From positions 1 to 64,000 of the forward strand of contig CAJYIX010000004.1 of assembly GCA_913775315.1 (NCBI GenBank): a stretch of 64,000 nt of DNA, written 5' to 3'. Under the pieces are notes generated by a model. The model was not told where the DNA came from. It saw only the letters and a list, made by a program, of their open reading frames with translations, and ran no database searches. Numbering within the stretch: the stretch's first letter is position 1; every line of letters begins with the position of its first letter. Source of the stretch: an uncultured Sphingomonas sp. Its GTDB lineage: Bacteria > Pseudomonadota > Alphaproteobacteria > Sphingomonadales > Sphingomonadaceae. This document shows, piece after piece, positions 48,049-58,200 of the stretch. A program made the translations under genes and the position numbers.

Positions 48049-49164
48049 ATGACCACCGAAGTCGACTATTACGAAGTGCTTGGCTGCGCCCGCGATGCCG
48101 ATGGCGCGGTCCTCAAGTCCGCCTATCGCAAGCTCGCGATGCAGTATCACCCCGACAAGAACGGGGGTTGCAAGGATCATGAGGCCAAGTTCAAGGCGAT
48201 CAGCGAAGCCTATGAGGTCCTGAAGGACCCGCAGAAGCGCGCCGCCTATGACCGCTACGGCCATGCCGCGTTCAAGAACGGCGGCGCGGGCGGGGCGGGT
48301 GGTCACGCCGACTTTTCGGGCTTTTCCGACATCTTCGAAAGCGTGTTTGGCGAGTTCATGGGCGGCCAGCGCGGCGGGCGCCAGCCGCGGCGCGGTGCCG
48401 ACCTTCGCTACGACCTGGAAATCAGCCTCGAGGAGGCATTCCACGGCAAGGCGACGGAGATCACCGTCGACGTGTCCGCCGCCTGCGACACCTGCGACGG
48501 CAGCGGGGCGAAGCCCGGCACGATGGCGCGCGCGTGCGGCACCTGCGGCGGAGCGGGCAAGGTCCGCGCGCAGCAGGGTTTCTTCGTGGTCGAGCGGACG
48601 TGCCCCACCTGCATGGGCGCGGGCGAGATCATCGCCGATCCGTGCGGCACCTGCCGCGGCGACGGGCGCGTCGACAAGACCAAGACGCTGTCGGTCAACG
48701 TGCCGCCCGGCGTCGACGAGGGCACGCGCATCCGCCTCACTGGCGAGGGCGAGGCGGGACCGCGCGGGGCGCCGGCGGGTGACCTCTACATCTTCCTCCA
48801 CGTCGCGCGGCATCCGGTGTTCCAGCGCGAGGGGACAACGCTCCACGCGCGCGCGCCGATCAGCTTTGCGACTGCGGCGCTCGGCGGCGAGTTCAGCATT
48901 GCCGGCCCCGATGGCGAGACGCACACCGTCCGCATCGCGCCCGGTACGCAGTCGGGCCGCGAAATCCGCCAGCGCGGCGCGGGCATGCCCGTGCTGCAAG
49001 GCCGCGGCCGCGGCGACATGGTGATCCATGTCGATGTGCAGGTGCCGACGAAGCTGTCGGCCCGCCAGCGCGAGCTGCTGGAGGCGCTCCGCGAGGCGGA
49101 GGGCGAAGTGGCAGAGGATGACCCCGGCTTCTTTTCCAAGATGAAGGCTGCGTTCGGCGGATAA
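48049..49164 (+). CDS. dnaJ: Chaperone DnaJ
   Basis: A 371-residue class-A J protein. The J domain has [14 protein letters not shown] and the HPD motif in [10 protein letters not shown] Gly/Phe-rich linker follows ([15 protein letters not shown]). The zinc domain has four CxxCxGxG repeats: [24 protein letters not shown] and CGTCRGDG. C-terminal substrate-binding domains complete it. It delivers substrates to DnaK and stimulates its ATPase. ATG 48049 follows AGGGGG; an ATG 15 bases upstream in frame is less likely. Confidence 0.97.
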   Translation: MTTEVDYYEVLGCARDADGAVLKSAYRKLAMQYHPDKNGGCKDHEAKFKAISEAYEVLKDPQKRAAYDRYGHAAFKNGGAGGAGGHADFSGFSDIFESVFGEFMGGQRGGRQPRRGADLRYDLEISLEEAFHGKATEITVDVSAACDTCDGSGAKPGTMARACGTCGGAGKVRAQQGFFVVERTCPTCMGAGEIIADPCGTCRGDGRVDKTKTLSVNVPPGVDEGTRIRLTGEGEAGPRGAPAGDLYIFLHVARHPVFQREGTTLHARAPISFATAALGGEFSIAGPDGETHTVRIAPGTQSGREIRQRGAGMPVLQGRGRGDMVIHVDVQVPTKLSARQRELLEALREAEGEVAEDDPGFFSKMKAAFGG

Positions 49165-49169
49165 GGTGG

Positions 49170-49189
49170 CGGCCGGAGCGATCCGGCCG
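49170..49189. terminator. Hairpin between convergent dnaJ and bphP
   Basis: CGGCCGGA-GCGA-TCCGGCCG, a perfect 8-bp stem with a tetraloop, sits in the 30-bp gap between the two convergent stop codons. It lacks a T-run on either strand. A shared 3' end for both genes is plausible. Confidence 0.4.
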
Positions 49190-49194
49190 TCCGC

Positions 49195-51759
49195 CTATTC
49201 GCCGGGCGATCCCATCGCATCGCCCAGGACGCGCCGCATGCCGAGCGCGGTATAGGGCTTCTTCAACACGCCGCGATCGTCGAGTTCGGCGGGCAGCACG
49301 AGTTGCTCGCCATAGCCGGTCGCGAAGACGAATGGGATGCCGCGCTTCGCGAGCTCGAGCGCGACAGGCAGGCTGGTTTCCGACCCCAGGTTGAAGTCGA
49401 GCACCGCGACTGCGATCGGCTCGCGATCGATCTCGGCCATCGCCTGCGCAACGCCATTCGCCGTCACGACGCGATCGGCGCCGAGCGAAATGAGGATATC
49501 CTCCGCGTCCATCGCGATGATGAGGCTGTCTTCCACCAGCAGCGCGACGCCGCCGATCGTCGCGGTTTCGGGCGGACTGGCGGTGTCGCGCGGGTCCGCC
49601 ACCGGGGCGGCGTGCTGGACCGCATCGGCCTCGCCGCCCAGGCCGACATGCCGGGCGGGAATGACGAAATCGGCCTCGAGCCCGGCCAGTGCGTAGCGGA
49701 TCGCCGCGCGCCCGCCGAGGTCGTAGGGGACCGAGCGCTGAATGATCGTCGTTCCGAAACCCTGCCGCGTCGGCGCCTGCACCGCGGGACCGCCGCGCTC
49801 GCGCCATTCGATGCAGAGGTCGCCCATCGTGTCGACATGCCAGTCGACCGACACGGTGCCGCTGTCCGACAACGCGCCGTACTTTGCCGAATTGGTCATG
49901 AGCTCGTGCAGCACCAGCGCCAGCGTCGAGAACGCCTGCGGGCTGAGCAAGGCTGCCTCGCCGGTGGTCGACAGGCGATTGGCGCGCCCGCCCAGATAGG
50001 CAGCCGCCTCGGTCTCGATGAGGCGCTTCAAAGGAGCGGGCGACCAATTGTCCTGCGTGATCTGGTCGTGTGCACGCGCCAGTGCCTCGATCCGGCCTTC
50101 GAGCATCCGCATGTAGGTGTCAGCATCGGCCGCGGGATCGCGCGACTGGCGCACGAGGCCGCGGATCAGCGACAGGATGTTGCGGACGCGGTGATTGAGC
50201 TCGGCGATCAGCAGTTCCTGTCGCTCGTTCGCGCGGCGGCGCTCCTCCTGCGCATCGTCGGACAGGCGCAGCACCACCTCGATCAGCGAGGCGCGCAGCA
50301 TCTCCGCGACGCGCATCTCCGCTTCGTTGAAGGGTTCGGAGCGGCCACGCACCTCCTCGCGCCACGCCTCGAAGCTCTTGCGGGGGGACAGGCGCGCACC
50401 GTTCGGTCCCCAGGTCGCCGGCTTGTGCGGATCGCCGCCCCAGGTGACCGCGCGCACCCGCTCCTCGCGGAACAGCATCACGTAATCGCGCGGGGTGCGC
50501 GACAGCGGCAGGGCGAGGAGGCCGGCGCCGAGATCCGCCCAGCGCTCCGCCTGCGGCAGCACGCCCGACAGGTGATCGGTGGCGAAGATGTGCCCCGGCG
50601 TCATCGCGTTCAGGCGGCGGGCGATCACCGGGATCGCCTCGGCCGGCGGCGTGCGTCCCGACAGCGCGACCCGTCCGTCGAGCCAGATGGCGATGCCGTC
50701 GCAAGCGATCGTGGTGCGCAGCATCTCGCCGAGATAGTCGGGGTTGTCGAGCAGCTCCTTGTTGCCCGCGATCGCGGCGAGCAGCCGGTCGGAGGCGGCG
50801 CGGGCGGCGATCTCGTACGCCGCCATCGTCTTGCGCTCGCGGCTTTCGAGCTTGAAGGCAAACATCTGGCCGAACAGCTCGGCGATCGACCGGCGCTCGA
50901 ACCCCGGCCGACGCGGGCCGTAATGGTGGCAGGCGAACAGTCCCCACAGCTTGCCCTCGACGATGATCGAGATCGACAGCGACGCGCCGACGCCCATGTT
51001 CGACAGATATTCGACATGGATCGGGCTGACCGAACGCAGCACCGACAGCGACAGGTCGAGCGCCTCGCCTCGCTCGTCCAGTTGCGGCAGGACGGGCGAG
51101 GGTTCGGCGGCGATATCGGCGATGATGCGGAACGGCGTGCGCAGGTAAAGCGCGCGTGCCTGCTTCGGAATGTCCGAGGCAGGGTAGCGCAGGTCCATGA
51201 AGCTGCCGATGCCGCCGCGCACCGCTTCGGCTACCACGGTGCCGCTGCCGTCATTGTCGAAGCGATAGACCATGACGCGGTCGAAGCCGGTCAGCGCGCG
51301 AACCTGGCGCGCACCCTCGCGAAAGAAGGCGACGAGGTTGTCGGTCGCGTCGAGCCGGCCGATCATCGCGCGGATCGTGCTGGCGGTATCGCCGACGCCC
51401 ATGTCGTCGCTCGGCTCGCCCTCCACGACGATATCGCTGCCGGAGACGTGCATCGCGAAGTCGAACCGGCCCGCCTTCGTCGCGACGCCGAACACGCGCT
51501 CGACCGCGTCTGCGCCGCGCAGTAGGGTCATTCGGTTGCGAAGGAGGTGGACGGCATCCTCGCCGAACAGGTCGGTGGCCGACAGGCCCAGCGCCGCCTC
51601 GGCAGTCAGGCCGAGAAACTCGGTCAGGTTGGCGCTGGCGCGCCGGACGATCCAGTCGGCGGACAGCGCGACGAGAAAGCCGAAGGGCTGGATCGCGCCG
51701 AGCAGGTGGATCGGTTCCCGATCGCAATTACCAAGGTCGACCGGGACAGTTTCCTGCAT
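49195..51759 (-). CDS. bphP: Bacteriophytochrome HWE histidine kinase with C-terminal receiver
   Basis: An 854-residue photoreceptor. PAS with biliverdin Cys12 (NCDREPIHLLGAIQPFG), GAF with PASDIP at 193-198 and His248 (SPIHVEYL), PHY with the tongue motif PRKSF at 459-463. The kinase is HWE/HisKA_2 type: phospho-His523 in LNHRVRNILS, HELMTNSAKYGAL and WRERGGP. The C-terminal receiver has Asp788 (VLDFNLG). It should sense red/far-red light and autophosphorylate. Unusual: QPF replaces the common QPH in the first motif. It starts directly after the heme oxygenase stop, which supplies its biliverdin. Confidence 0.93.
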   Translation of the reverse strand: MQETVPVDLGNCDREPIHLLGAIQPFGFLVALSADWIVRRASANLTEFLGLTAEAALGLSATDLFGEDAVHLLRNRMTLLRGADAVERVFGVATKAGRFDFAMHVSGSDIVVEGEPSDDMGVGDTASTIRAMIGRLDATDNLVAFFREGARQVRALTGFDRVMVYRFDNDGSGTVVAEAVRGGIGSFMDLRYPASDIPKQARALYLRTPFRIIADIAAEPSPVLPQLDERGEALDLSLSVLRSVSPIHVEYLSNMGVGASLSISIIVEGKLWGLFACHHYGPRRPGFERRSIAELFGQMFAFKLESRERKTMAAYEIAARAASDRLLAAIAGNKELLDNPDYLGEMLRTTIACDGIAIWLDGRVALSGRTPPAEAIPVIARRLNAMTPGHIFATDHLSGVLPQAERWADLGAGLLALPLSRTPRDYVMLFREERVRAVTWGGDPHKPATWGPNGARLSPRKSFEAWREEVRGRSEPFNEAEMRVAEMLRASLIEVVLRLSDDAQEERRRANERQELLIAELNHRVRNILSLIRGLVRQSRDPAADADTYMRMLEGRIEALARAHDQITQDNWSPAPLKRLIETEAAAYLGGRANRLSTTGEAALLSPQAFSTLALVLHELMTNSAKYGALSDSGTVSVDWHVDTMGDLCIEWRERGGPAVQAPTRQGFGTTIIQRSVPYDLGGRAAIRYALAGLEADFVIPARHVGLGGEADAVQHAAPVADPRDTASPPETATIGGVALLVEDSLIIAMDAEDILISLGADRVVTANGVAQAMAEIDREPIAVAVLDFNLGSETSLPVALELAKRGIPFVFATGYGEQLVLPAELDDRGVLKKPYTALGMRRVLGDAMGSPGE

Positions 51760-52296
51760 CTACGCCTTTATCCACATACGGCCCGCTTGCCCGAACAGGT
51801 CGAATACCCTGAGCGCAGACTGCGTCGCGGCTGCCTCAGCCTCCGGCTGGTAGAGGATCGCGTCGATCCGGTCGAGTAATTTGGCCCAACTGCCCGGCGC
51901 CTGTTCCGAATCGAGAAAGGCAGTGGGGAGCGTGTCGGGCACCTGCTTGCGCAGGAAGCGGGCGCCGTGGCGGGATCCCTCGACCACATAGAGCGCGCCG
52001 GCGATCTCGGCGTGACCCGAAAGAGACGGAGGATCGAGCGGCATCGGCTCGACCCCCAATGCTGCGGCATCGCGGCGCAGCGCATCGCCACGCCGCCGCT
52101 CGGCCCAATTGCCGATCACCTCGGCCGCACCGGCCGAGTCGAGTGCCGCCTCCACCGCAATCATCGCGCTCGCCTGCGCGCCGATGAAGCGGGCATAGCC
52201 TTCGCGGGTAGACAGGTCGAAGCCGCCGAACAGCGCGTCGAGTCGCTCGTGCGGCTCGCGCGTCGCGTCGCGCAGCAGGCGGTGCGCGTCCCTCAA
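51760..52296 (-). CDS. bphO: Biliverdin-producing heme oxygenase
   Basis: A 178-residue heme oxygenase. The proximal heme His16 is in LLRDATREPHERLD, and the distal helix is GALYVVEGSRHGARFL. It opens heme to biliverdin, the chromophore of the bacteriophytochrome encoded immediately downstream with no gap. The start proposed is a TTG that overlaps the purB stop (4-bp overlap, TTGA). No ATG or GTG lies in frame near the conserved N-terminus, so this rare start is the best available. Confidence 0.88.
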   Translation of the reverse strand: MRDAHRLLRDATREPHERLDALFGGFDLSTREGYARFIGAQASAMIAVEAALDSAGAAEVIGNWAERRRGDALRRDAAALGVEPMPLDPPSLSGHAEIAGALYVVEGSRHGARFLRKQVPDTLPTAFLDSEQAPGSWAKLLDRIDAILYQPEAEAAATQSALRVFDLFGQAGRMWIKA

Positions 52297-53630
52297 GACG
52301 GGAACACGCGCGCGAAGATCGTGTCGACGTGCTTGAAGTGATAGTCGAGGTCGAAGCGCGCCTCGATCTCCTCGGGCGGCAGCGCGGCGGTGACGTCGGG
52401 GTCGGCCTTGAGCAGGTCGAGCAGCGACAGCTCGCCGTCCGATTCCCAGACCTTCATCGCGTTGCGCTGGACGAGGCGGTACGAATCCTCGCGGCTCACC
52501 CCCGCTTGCGTGAGCGCCAGCAGCACCCGCTGCGAGTGGACGAGGCCACCCATCCGGTCGAGATTCTTCTGCATCCGCGAGGGATAGACGACGAGCTTCT
52601 CGACCACGCCGGTCAGGCGGGCGAGCGCGAAGTCGAGCGTGATCGTCGCATCGGGGCCGATGTAACGCTCGACCGAGGAGTGACTGATATCGCGCTCGTG
52701 CCACAGCGCGACGTTCTCCAGCGCGGGGGTGACGTAGCCGCGGACCATGCGGGCAAGGCCGGTCAGATTCTCGGTCAGCACCGGATTGCGTTTGTGCGGC
52801 ATCGCCGACGAGCCCTTCTGCCCCGGCGAGAAATACTCCTCCGCCTCCAGCACCTCGGTACGCTGGAGGTGACGGATCTCGGTCGCCAGCCGCTCGATCG
52901 AGCCGGCGATGACGCCCAATGTCGCAAAGAACATCGCGTGGCGATCGCGCGGGATGACCTGTGTCGAGACGGGCTCGACCGACAGGCCGAGCTTTTCCGC
53001 GACATGCGCCTCCACCCGCGGGTCGATGTTCGCGAAGGTGCCGACCGCGCCGGAGATGGCGCAGGTGGCGATATCGGCGCGCGCGGCGACCAGGCGTTCA
53101 CGGTTACGGGCGAACTCGGCATAGGCCTGCGCGAGCTTGAGCCCGAAGGTGACGGGTTCGGCGTGGATGCCGTGGCTGCGCCCGATCGTGGGCGTGTAGC
53201 GATGTTCCTGCGCGCGCTTCTCGATCGCCGCCAGCAGCGTGTCGAGGTCGGCAATCAGGATGTCGGCAGCGCGCGAAAGCTGGACCGCGAGCGCGGTGTC
53301 GAGCACGTCGCTGCTGGTCATGCCCTGGTGCATGAAGCGCGCTTCCGGGCCGACCTGTTCGGCGACCCAGGTGAGGAAGGCGATCACGTCGTGCTTGGTC
53401 ACCGCCTCGATCGCGTCGATCGCGGCGACGTCGATCGGCGCCTCGCCATCCGGGCTGGCGGCCTTGGCGCCATCGTACCAGCGCCAGAGCGCTGCGGCGG
53501 CGTCCTTCGGCACGACGCCCAGCTCGGCGAGCGCGTCGGTCGCGTGCGCCTCGATCTCGAACCAGATGCGCAGCCGCGTCTCGGGCGACCAGATCGCCGT
53601 CATCGGCGCGCGGGCATAGCGGGGGACCAT
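52293..53630 (-). CDS. purB: Adenylosuccinate lyase
   Basis: A 445-residue fumarase/aspartase superfamily lyase. The signature loop GSSAMPHKRNP and the TIGRSHGIHAEP region holding the catalytic His are clear. It acts twice in purine synthesis, splitting fumarate from SAICAR and from adenylosuccinate. The gene heads a run purB-bphO-bphP on the minus strand in which stops and starts overlap or abut. The first residues MVPRYARAPMTAIWSPE match the family N-terminus. Confidence 0.97.
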   Translation of the reverse strand: MVPRYARAPMTAIWSPETRLRIWFEIEAHATDALAELGVVPKDAAAALWRWYDGAKAASPDGEAPIDVAAIDAIEAVTKHDVIAFLTWVAEQVGPEARFMHQGMTSSDVLDTALAVQLSRAADILIADLDTLLAAIEKRAQEHRYTPTIGRSHGIHAEPVTFGLKLAQAYAEFARNRERLVAARADIATCAISGAVGTFANIDPRVEAHVAEKLGLSVEPVSTQVIPRDRHAMFFATLGVIAGSIERLATEIRHLQRTEVLEAEEYFSPGQKGSSAMPHKRNPVLTENLTGLARMVRGYVTPALENVALWHERDISHSSVERYIGPDATITLDFALARLTGVVEKLVVYPSRMQKNLDRMGGLVHSQRVLLALTQAGVSREDSYRLVQRNAMKVWESDGELSLLDLLKADPDVTAALPPEEIEARFDLDYHFKHVDTIFARVFPS

Positions 53631-53838
53631 GTTTTCCTCTTGGCTGGCCGGAATCGGTTCGTCGCTAAACGCTCACGCAACTGCGACGGGCCGTGCGCTA
53701 GCAAAGGATGAACCGACAGGCAAATCCGATGATATCGGGAACGTGAATGCAGTACAACGCATTGGATGTTTGCAATTCAGCGCGGCAAACCCATTTAAGA
53801 TGCCGCGCACAGCGATGTGAACAACTAGGAGAAAACCG

Positions 53839-54357
53839 ATGTTGAAGCCCATTCTTCTGGCGGGTACGATGATGATTTCGGCGCCTGTGCTTGCGCAGGA
53901 CAAGATCGCGCAGCCCGCAACACCGGCTGAGACGCAGACAACTGCCCCGGCACAGGATGCGACTGTTGCTCAGAGCGCACCCGCCGACACGAGCGCGCAG
54001 GACTCGACCGCCGCTGCCGAGGCGGATGCCAAGATGATGCAGCAGCCGGCACAGTCGGCCGAGGCTACTCCGGCGCAGGGCAGCGCGCAGCCGCAGCAGG
54101 CCAGCGCGACGCAGATCGCTCAGATCGTCGAGACCGAGTTCCCGACCTATGACGGCGATAAGGACGGTCAGATCACCAAGGAAGAGTTCGGCAAGTGGAT
54201 GGTCGCGCTTCGCAGCGCCAGCGAGCCGGGTATGAAGGCCGAAAGTGCCGAGGTGAAGACGTGGATCGGCAACGCGTTCGCCACCGCCGATGCCGACAAG
54301 TCGGCCAAGGTGTCGAAGACCGAACTGACGAGCTTCCTGTCGAAGGGCGCTTCGTAA
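53839..54357 (+). CDS. Exported EF-hand protein
   Basis: A 172-residue protein with a signal peptide (ILLAGTMMISAPVLAQ) and a long Ala/Gln/Thr/Pro-rich low-complexity stretch (about 25-90). Then come two EF-hand-like loops: DGDKDGQITKEEF from residue 105, a good calcium loop, and DADKSAKVSKTE from about 152, which is less canonical (Ala at a ligand position). It may bind Ca2+ in the periplasm or at the cell surface; function unknown. TAGGAGAAAACCGATG provides a good ribosome-binding site. It is divergent from purB. Confidence 0.8.
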   Translation: MLKPILLAGTMMISAPVLAQDKIAQPATPAETQTTAPAQDATVAQSAPADTSAQDSTAAAEADAKMMQQPAQSAEATPAQGSAQPQQASATQIAQIVETEFPTYDGDKDGQITKEEFGKWMVALRSASEPGMKAESAEVKTWIGNAFATADADKSAKVSKTELTSFLSKGAS

Positions 54358-54425
54358 CAAGCTTGGCCGCTAGGGCTACAGGGCGCGGCCGCCGGTCCCC
54401 ACGGGATCGGCGGCCGTTGCCGTTT

Positions 54426-55109
54426 CTACATCAGGCCCATCGCACGCAGGCTGGCATGTCCCTCGGTCCCGATGACGAGGTGATCGTGAACCGCGATGCC
54501 CAGCGGCTTGCCCGCGGCGACGATCGTGCGGGTGAGCTCGATGTCCGCGCGGCTCGGCTGCGGATCGCCCGAGGGGTGATTGTGGACGAGGATGATCGAC
54601 GCGGCGTTCATTTCCAGCGCGCGTTTGATGACCTCGCGCGGATGGAGCGTTGCCTGGTCGACGGTTCCTTCGCTCATCTTGTCATCAAGGATCAGCATGT
54701 TGCGGCTGTTGAGATGAAGCACGCGCACGCATTCGGTCGCGCGGTGCGCCATGTCGGCGCGCAGGTAATCGAGCAGCGCCTGCCAATTGGAGAGGACCGG
54801 CCGCGCCGAAACCTCGCCCGACACCAGCCGAATCGCGGCGGCATGCGCGATCTTGATCGCCGCGGCGGAGGTGTCGCCCATGCCCTCGACCCGGGCGAGC
54901 GCGGTCGGATCGGCGGTGAGGACGCCGCCAAGCCCGCCGAACTCGCGCAGCAGGCGATAGGCGAGCGGCTTGGTATCGCGGCGGGGGATCGCGACGGCGA
55001 GCAGATATTCGATGAGCTCATGGTCGAGCAGCGCGTCGCCGCCCTGGCCGAGCAGTCGCGAGCGCAGGCGTGCGCGGTGCCCGGCGGCGTCGTTCGGCTC
55101 GTCCCCCAT
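54426..55109 (-). CDS. radC: RadC-family JAMM-domain protein
   Basis: A 227-residue RadC-like protein. An N-terminal helix-hairpin-helix region (ELIEYLLAVAIPRRDTKP ... LARVEGMGDTSAAAIK) is followed by the MPN/JAMM metal motif LVHNHPSGDPQPSRAD with the upstream Glu in HPREVIKRA. RadC proteins carry a predicted metalloprotease or nuclease-like domain; their cellular role is unsettled. ATG 55109 is the family-typical start. Confidence 0.93.
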   Translation of the reverse strand: MGDEPNDAAGHRARLRSRLLGQGGDALLDHELIEYLLAVAIPRRDTKPLAYRLLREFGGLGGVLTADPTALARVEGMGDTSAAAIKIAHAAAIRLVSGEVSARPVLSNWQALLDYLRADMAHRATECVRVLHLNSRNMLILDDKMSEGTVDQATLHPREVIKRALEMNAASIILVHNHPSGDPQPSRADIELTRTIVAAGKPLGIAVHDHLVIGTEGHASLRAMGLM

Positions 55110-55209
55110 GGGCCGAGGGGTAGCAGAGGCGCGGGGGGACGCAAGCGCCGGACTTGACCCGATAGGGCCGCGCGCGCAACGATTTGGCCGGTCGGCGGTT
55201 CGAGGGTGT

Positions 55210-58200
55210 GTGACGGCAGAAGGGGAAGAAGCGCCGGGGGCCGCGCCCGTTCGGTTCCGGCGGCGATGGATCGCCTTGCCGCGGCGCGGCCGCGTGCCGT
55301 TCGTTATCGCGATCGTTCTGATCGTTATCCTCTCGATCCTGTGGCTCCAGCGCCGCCCGCTGGCCGAGGGCTTCATCGACCGCGAACTGGCGCGGCGCGG
55401 GGTTCGCGCACGCTATGAAGTCGCGGAGATCGGCACGTCGAGCCAGACGCTGCGCAACCTCGTCATCGGCGATCCCGCTGCGCCCGATCTGGTGGCGGAC
55501 GAGGTCGTCGTGCGGACGCGGATCGGCTTCGGCGTGCCGACGGTGACGGGGATCGAGGCGGGCCGCGTCCGTCTGCGCGCGCGGGTCGTGGACGGTCGGC
55601 TGTCGCTGGGGTCGCTCGACAAGCTCTTGCCGCCGCCCTCGGGCAAGGCGTTCGCGCTGCCCGAACTGCGCGTGGCGATCGAGGACGGCCGCGCGCGGGT
55701 TGAGACGCCCGCCGGGGTGATCGGCGCGCGGCTGAGCGGGCAGGGGCGGCTGGACGACGGGTTTCGCGGGCGGCTGGCGCTGGTGTCCGACGGGCTTTCG
55801 GCGGGCGGTTGCATGGTGGCCGGGCCGCAGGCGGCGCTTGGCCTTACGATCGACAAGCGGGTGATCCACGTGACCGGCCCGATCCGCGCCGCGTCGGGCG
55901 GTTGCGGTTCGCAGCGCGCGCGTGGTCTCGCTTTATCGGTCGATGCGCGGGTGCCCGAGGCGCTCGATCGCTGGTCGGGCAGCACTAGGCTCGCGCTGGC
56001 GGCGTTCGAGAGCCCGGCGGCGCGGCTGTCCGGCCTGTCGGGGATGATCGGGTTCGCCGGCGATGCCGCGCAGACCGAGGGGACGGTGGCGCTCGCCGCC
56101 GACCGCGCGGCCGGGGCGCCGGGCGCGGCGACGGGGCTCGGCTTCGACGGACGGTATCGGATCGCGGGCAGCGACATCCGGCTTGCCGGGCGGGCACGCG
56201 TCGCGAGGGCGCGGCCGGCGATCGGCGCGATCGACCTGCGGCTACCGGCGGGGACGCCGGGGGCATCGCTGGCGGCGGGGCTCAACGCCGCGGTTCGGGA
56301 CGCGACGCGGTCGGTGGGCGGCCATGCCGATCTGGCGCTGCGGATCGCGGGTGGTCGCGGCGCGCTGGTCGTGCGGGCCGCATCGCTGACGGCGGAGAGC
56401 GGCGCGGCGCTTTCCTTTGCGGGGACGCGCGGCTTCGGGTTCGGCTGGCCGGGTAACCGGGTGATGGTCGATGGCCGTCTTCGCGGGCAGGGCGGTGCGC
56501 TGCCCGCCTTCGCGCTGTCGCTGGCGCAGGTGCGGCCTGGCGCGCCGATTGAAGGGCGGTTGGTGGCGCAACGTTACGCCGTGGGCGGCGAGGCACTGGC
56601 GCTGGCGCCGGTTCGCTTCACCCGCGGAGCCGGCGGGGCCACGCGGATCACCGGCGGCGCGGTGGCCGACCTTGCGCTGCCGGGCGGGCGGATCGACGGG
56701 CTGAAACTGCCGTTCGATCTCACCTGGGACGGCGGACGGCGGCTGGTGCTGGCGCCGGGCTGCACGCCGCTGAGCGCCGATCGCTTCCTGATCTCCAGCC
56801 TCGACCTCCGGCGCGTCGCGCTCCGGCTGTGCCCGACCGGCGACCGTTTGTTCACACAGGGTCCCGGCGGTTTCCGGCTCGGCACGCGAATCGCCGCGCC
56901 GCGGCTGGCGGGCACGCTGGGCGGGTCACCGATCGCGATCGCGGCCGAGGGGGCGACGGTGCAGATCGGCCGCGCGACCGACTTCGCGCTCGACGGCACC
57001 GAAGTGCGGTTGGGCACGCCCGAGCGCCTGTCGCGCCTGTCGATCACGCGGCTGACCGGCGGCGTGGTAACGGGCGGCGCGGAGGGGCGGTTCGAGGGGG
57101 CGGCGGGCGCGATCGGCAACGTGCCGATCGACCTGACGCAAGGGGCGGGTACGTGGCGGTTCGTCGACGGGCGGCTGATCCTCAAGGGCGAGACGCTGCG
57201 CGTTGCCGATTCGGCGGCGGAGCCGCGGTACGAGCCGCTCGACGCCAACGATTTCGTGCTGACGCTGGCGGACGGGCGCATCGACGCGACCGGCACGCTG
57301 ACTGCCCCGGCCAGCGGCGCGCGGGTCGCCGGGGTCAGGATCGAGCATGTGCTCGCCAGCGGTACCGGCGACGCAGTGCTGTCGGTCGACAACCTCAGCT
57401 TCGGCGACAAGCTCCAGCCCGATGCGCTCACCAAGCTCGTCTTCGGCGTGGTCGCTGATGTGAAGGGGAGCGTATCGGGGACGGGCAACATCCGCTGGTC
57501 GCCGGCGGGCGTCACCAGCGACGGCGTGTTCCGCACCGCGGGCACTGACCTGGCCGCCGCGTTCGGGCCGGTGACCGGGCTGTCGGGGGAGATCCGCTTC
57601 ACCGACCTGCTCGGCCTCAAGACCCAGAGCGCCATCGGCACGATAGCCAGCGTCAATCCGGGCATTCCGGTCGAGAACGGTCAGGTCCGCTATCAACTGA
57701 TCGGCGAGCAGCGCGTCGCGGTCGAGGGCGGGCGGTGGCCGTTCGCGGGCGGGGAGCTGATCCTAGACCCCACGGTGCTCGACCTGTCGACGGGCAAGGA
57801 ACGGCGGCTGACCTTTCACGTCGAGGGGGTCGATGCCGCCGGCTTCCTCCAGCAGTTCGACTTCAGCAATCTAAACGCCACCGGCACCTTCGACGGCACG
57901 CTGCCGATGATCTTTGACGAGAAGGGCGGGCGGATCGAGAATGGCCGGCTGACGGTGCGACAGGGCGGCGGGACGCTGGCCTATGTCGGCGAGGTGTCGA
58001 AGGAAAATCTCGGCACCTGGGGCAATCTGGCGTTCGGCGCTCTCAAGTCGCTGCGCTATGAGAGGCTGAACCTGACGCTCAATGGCCCTCTCGACGGCGA
58101 GATGGTGACCGAGATCAAGTTCGCCGGGGTGAGCCAGGGGCAAGGGGCCAGGAGCAATTTCCTGATCCGCCGGCTGGCGCGACTGCCGCTCGTCTTCAAC

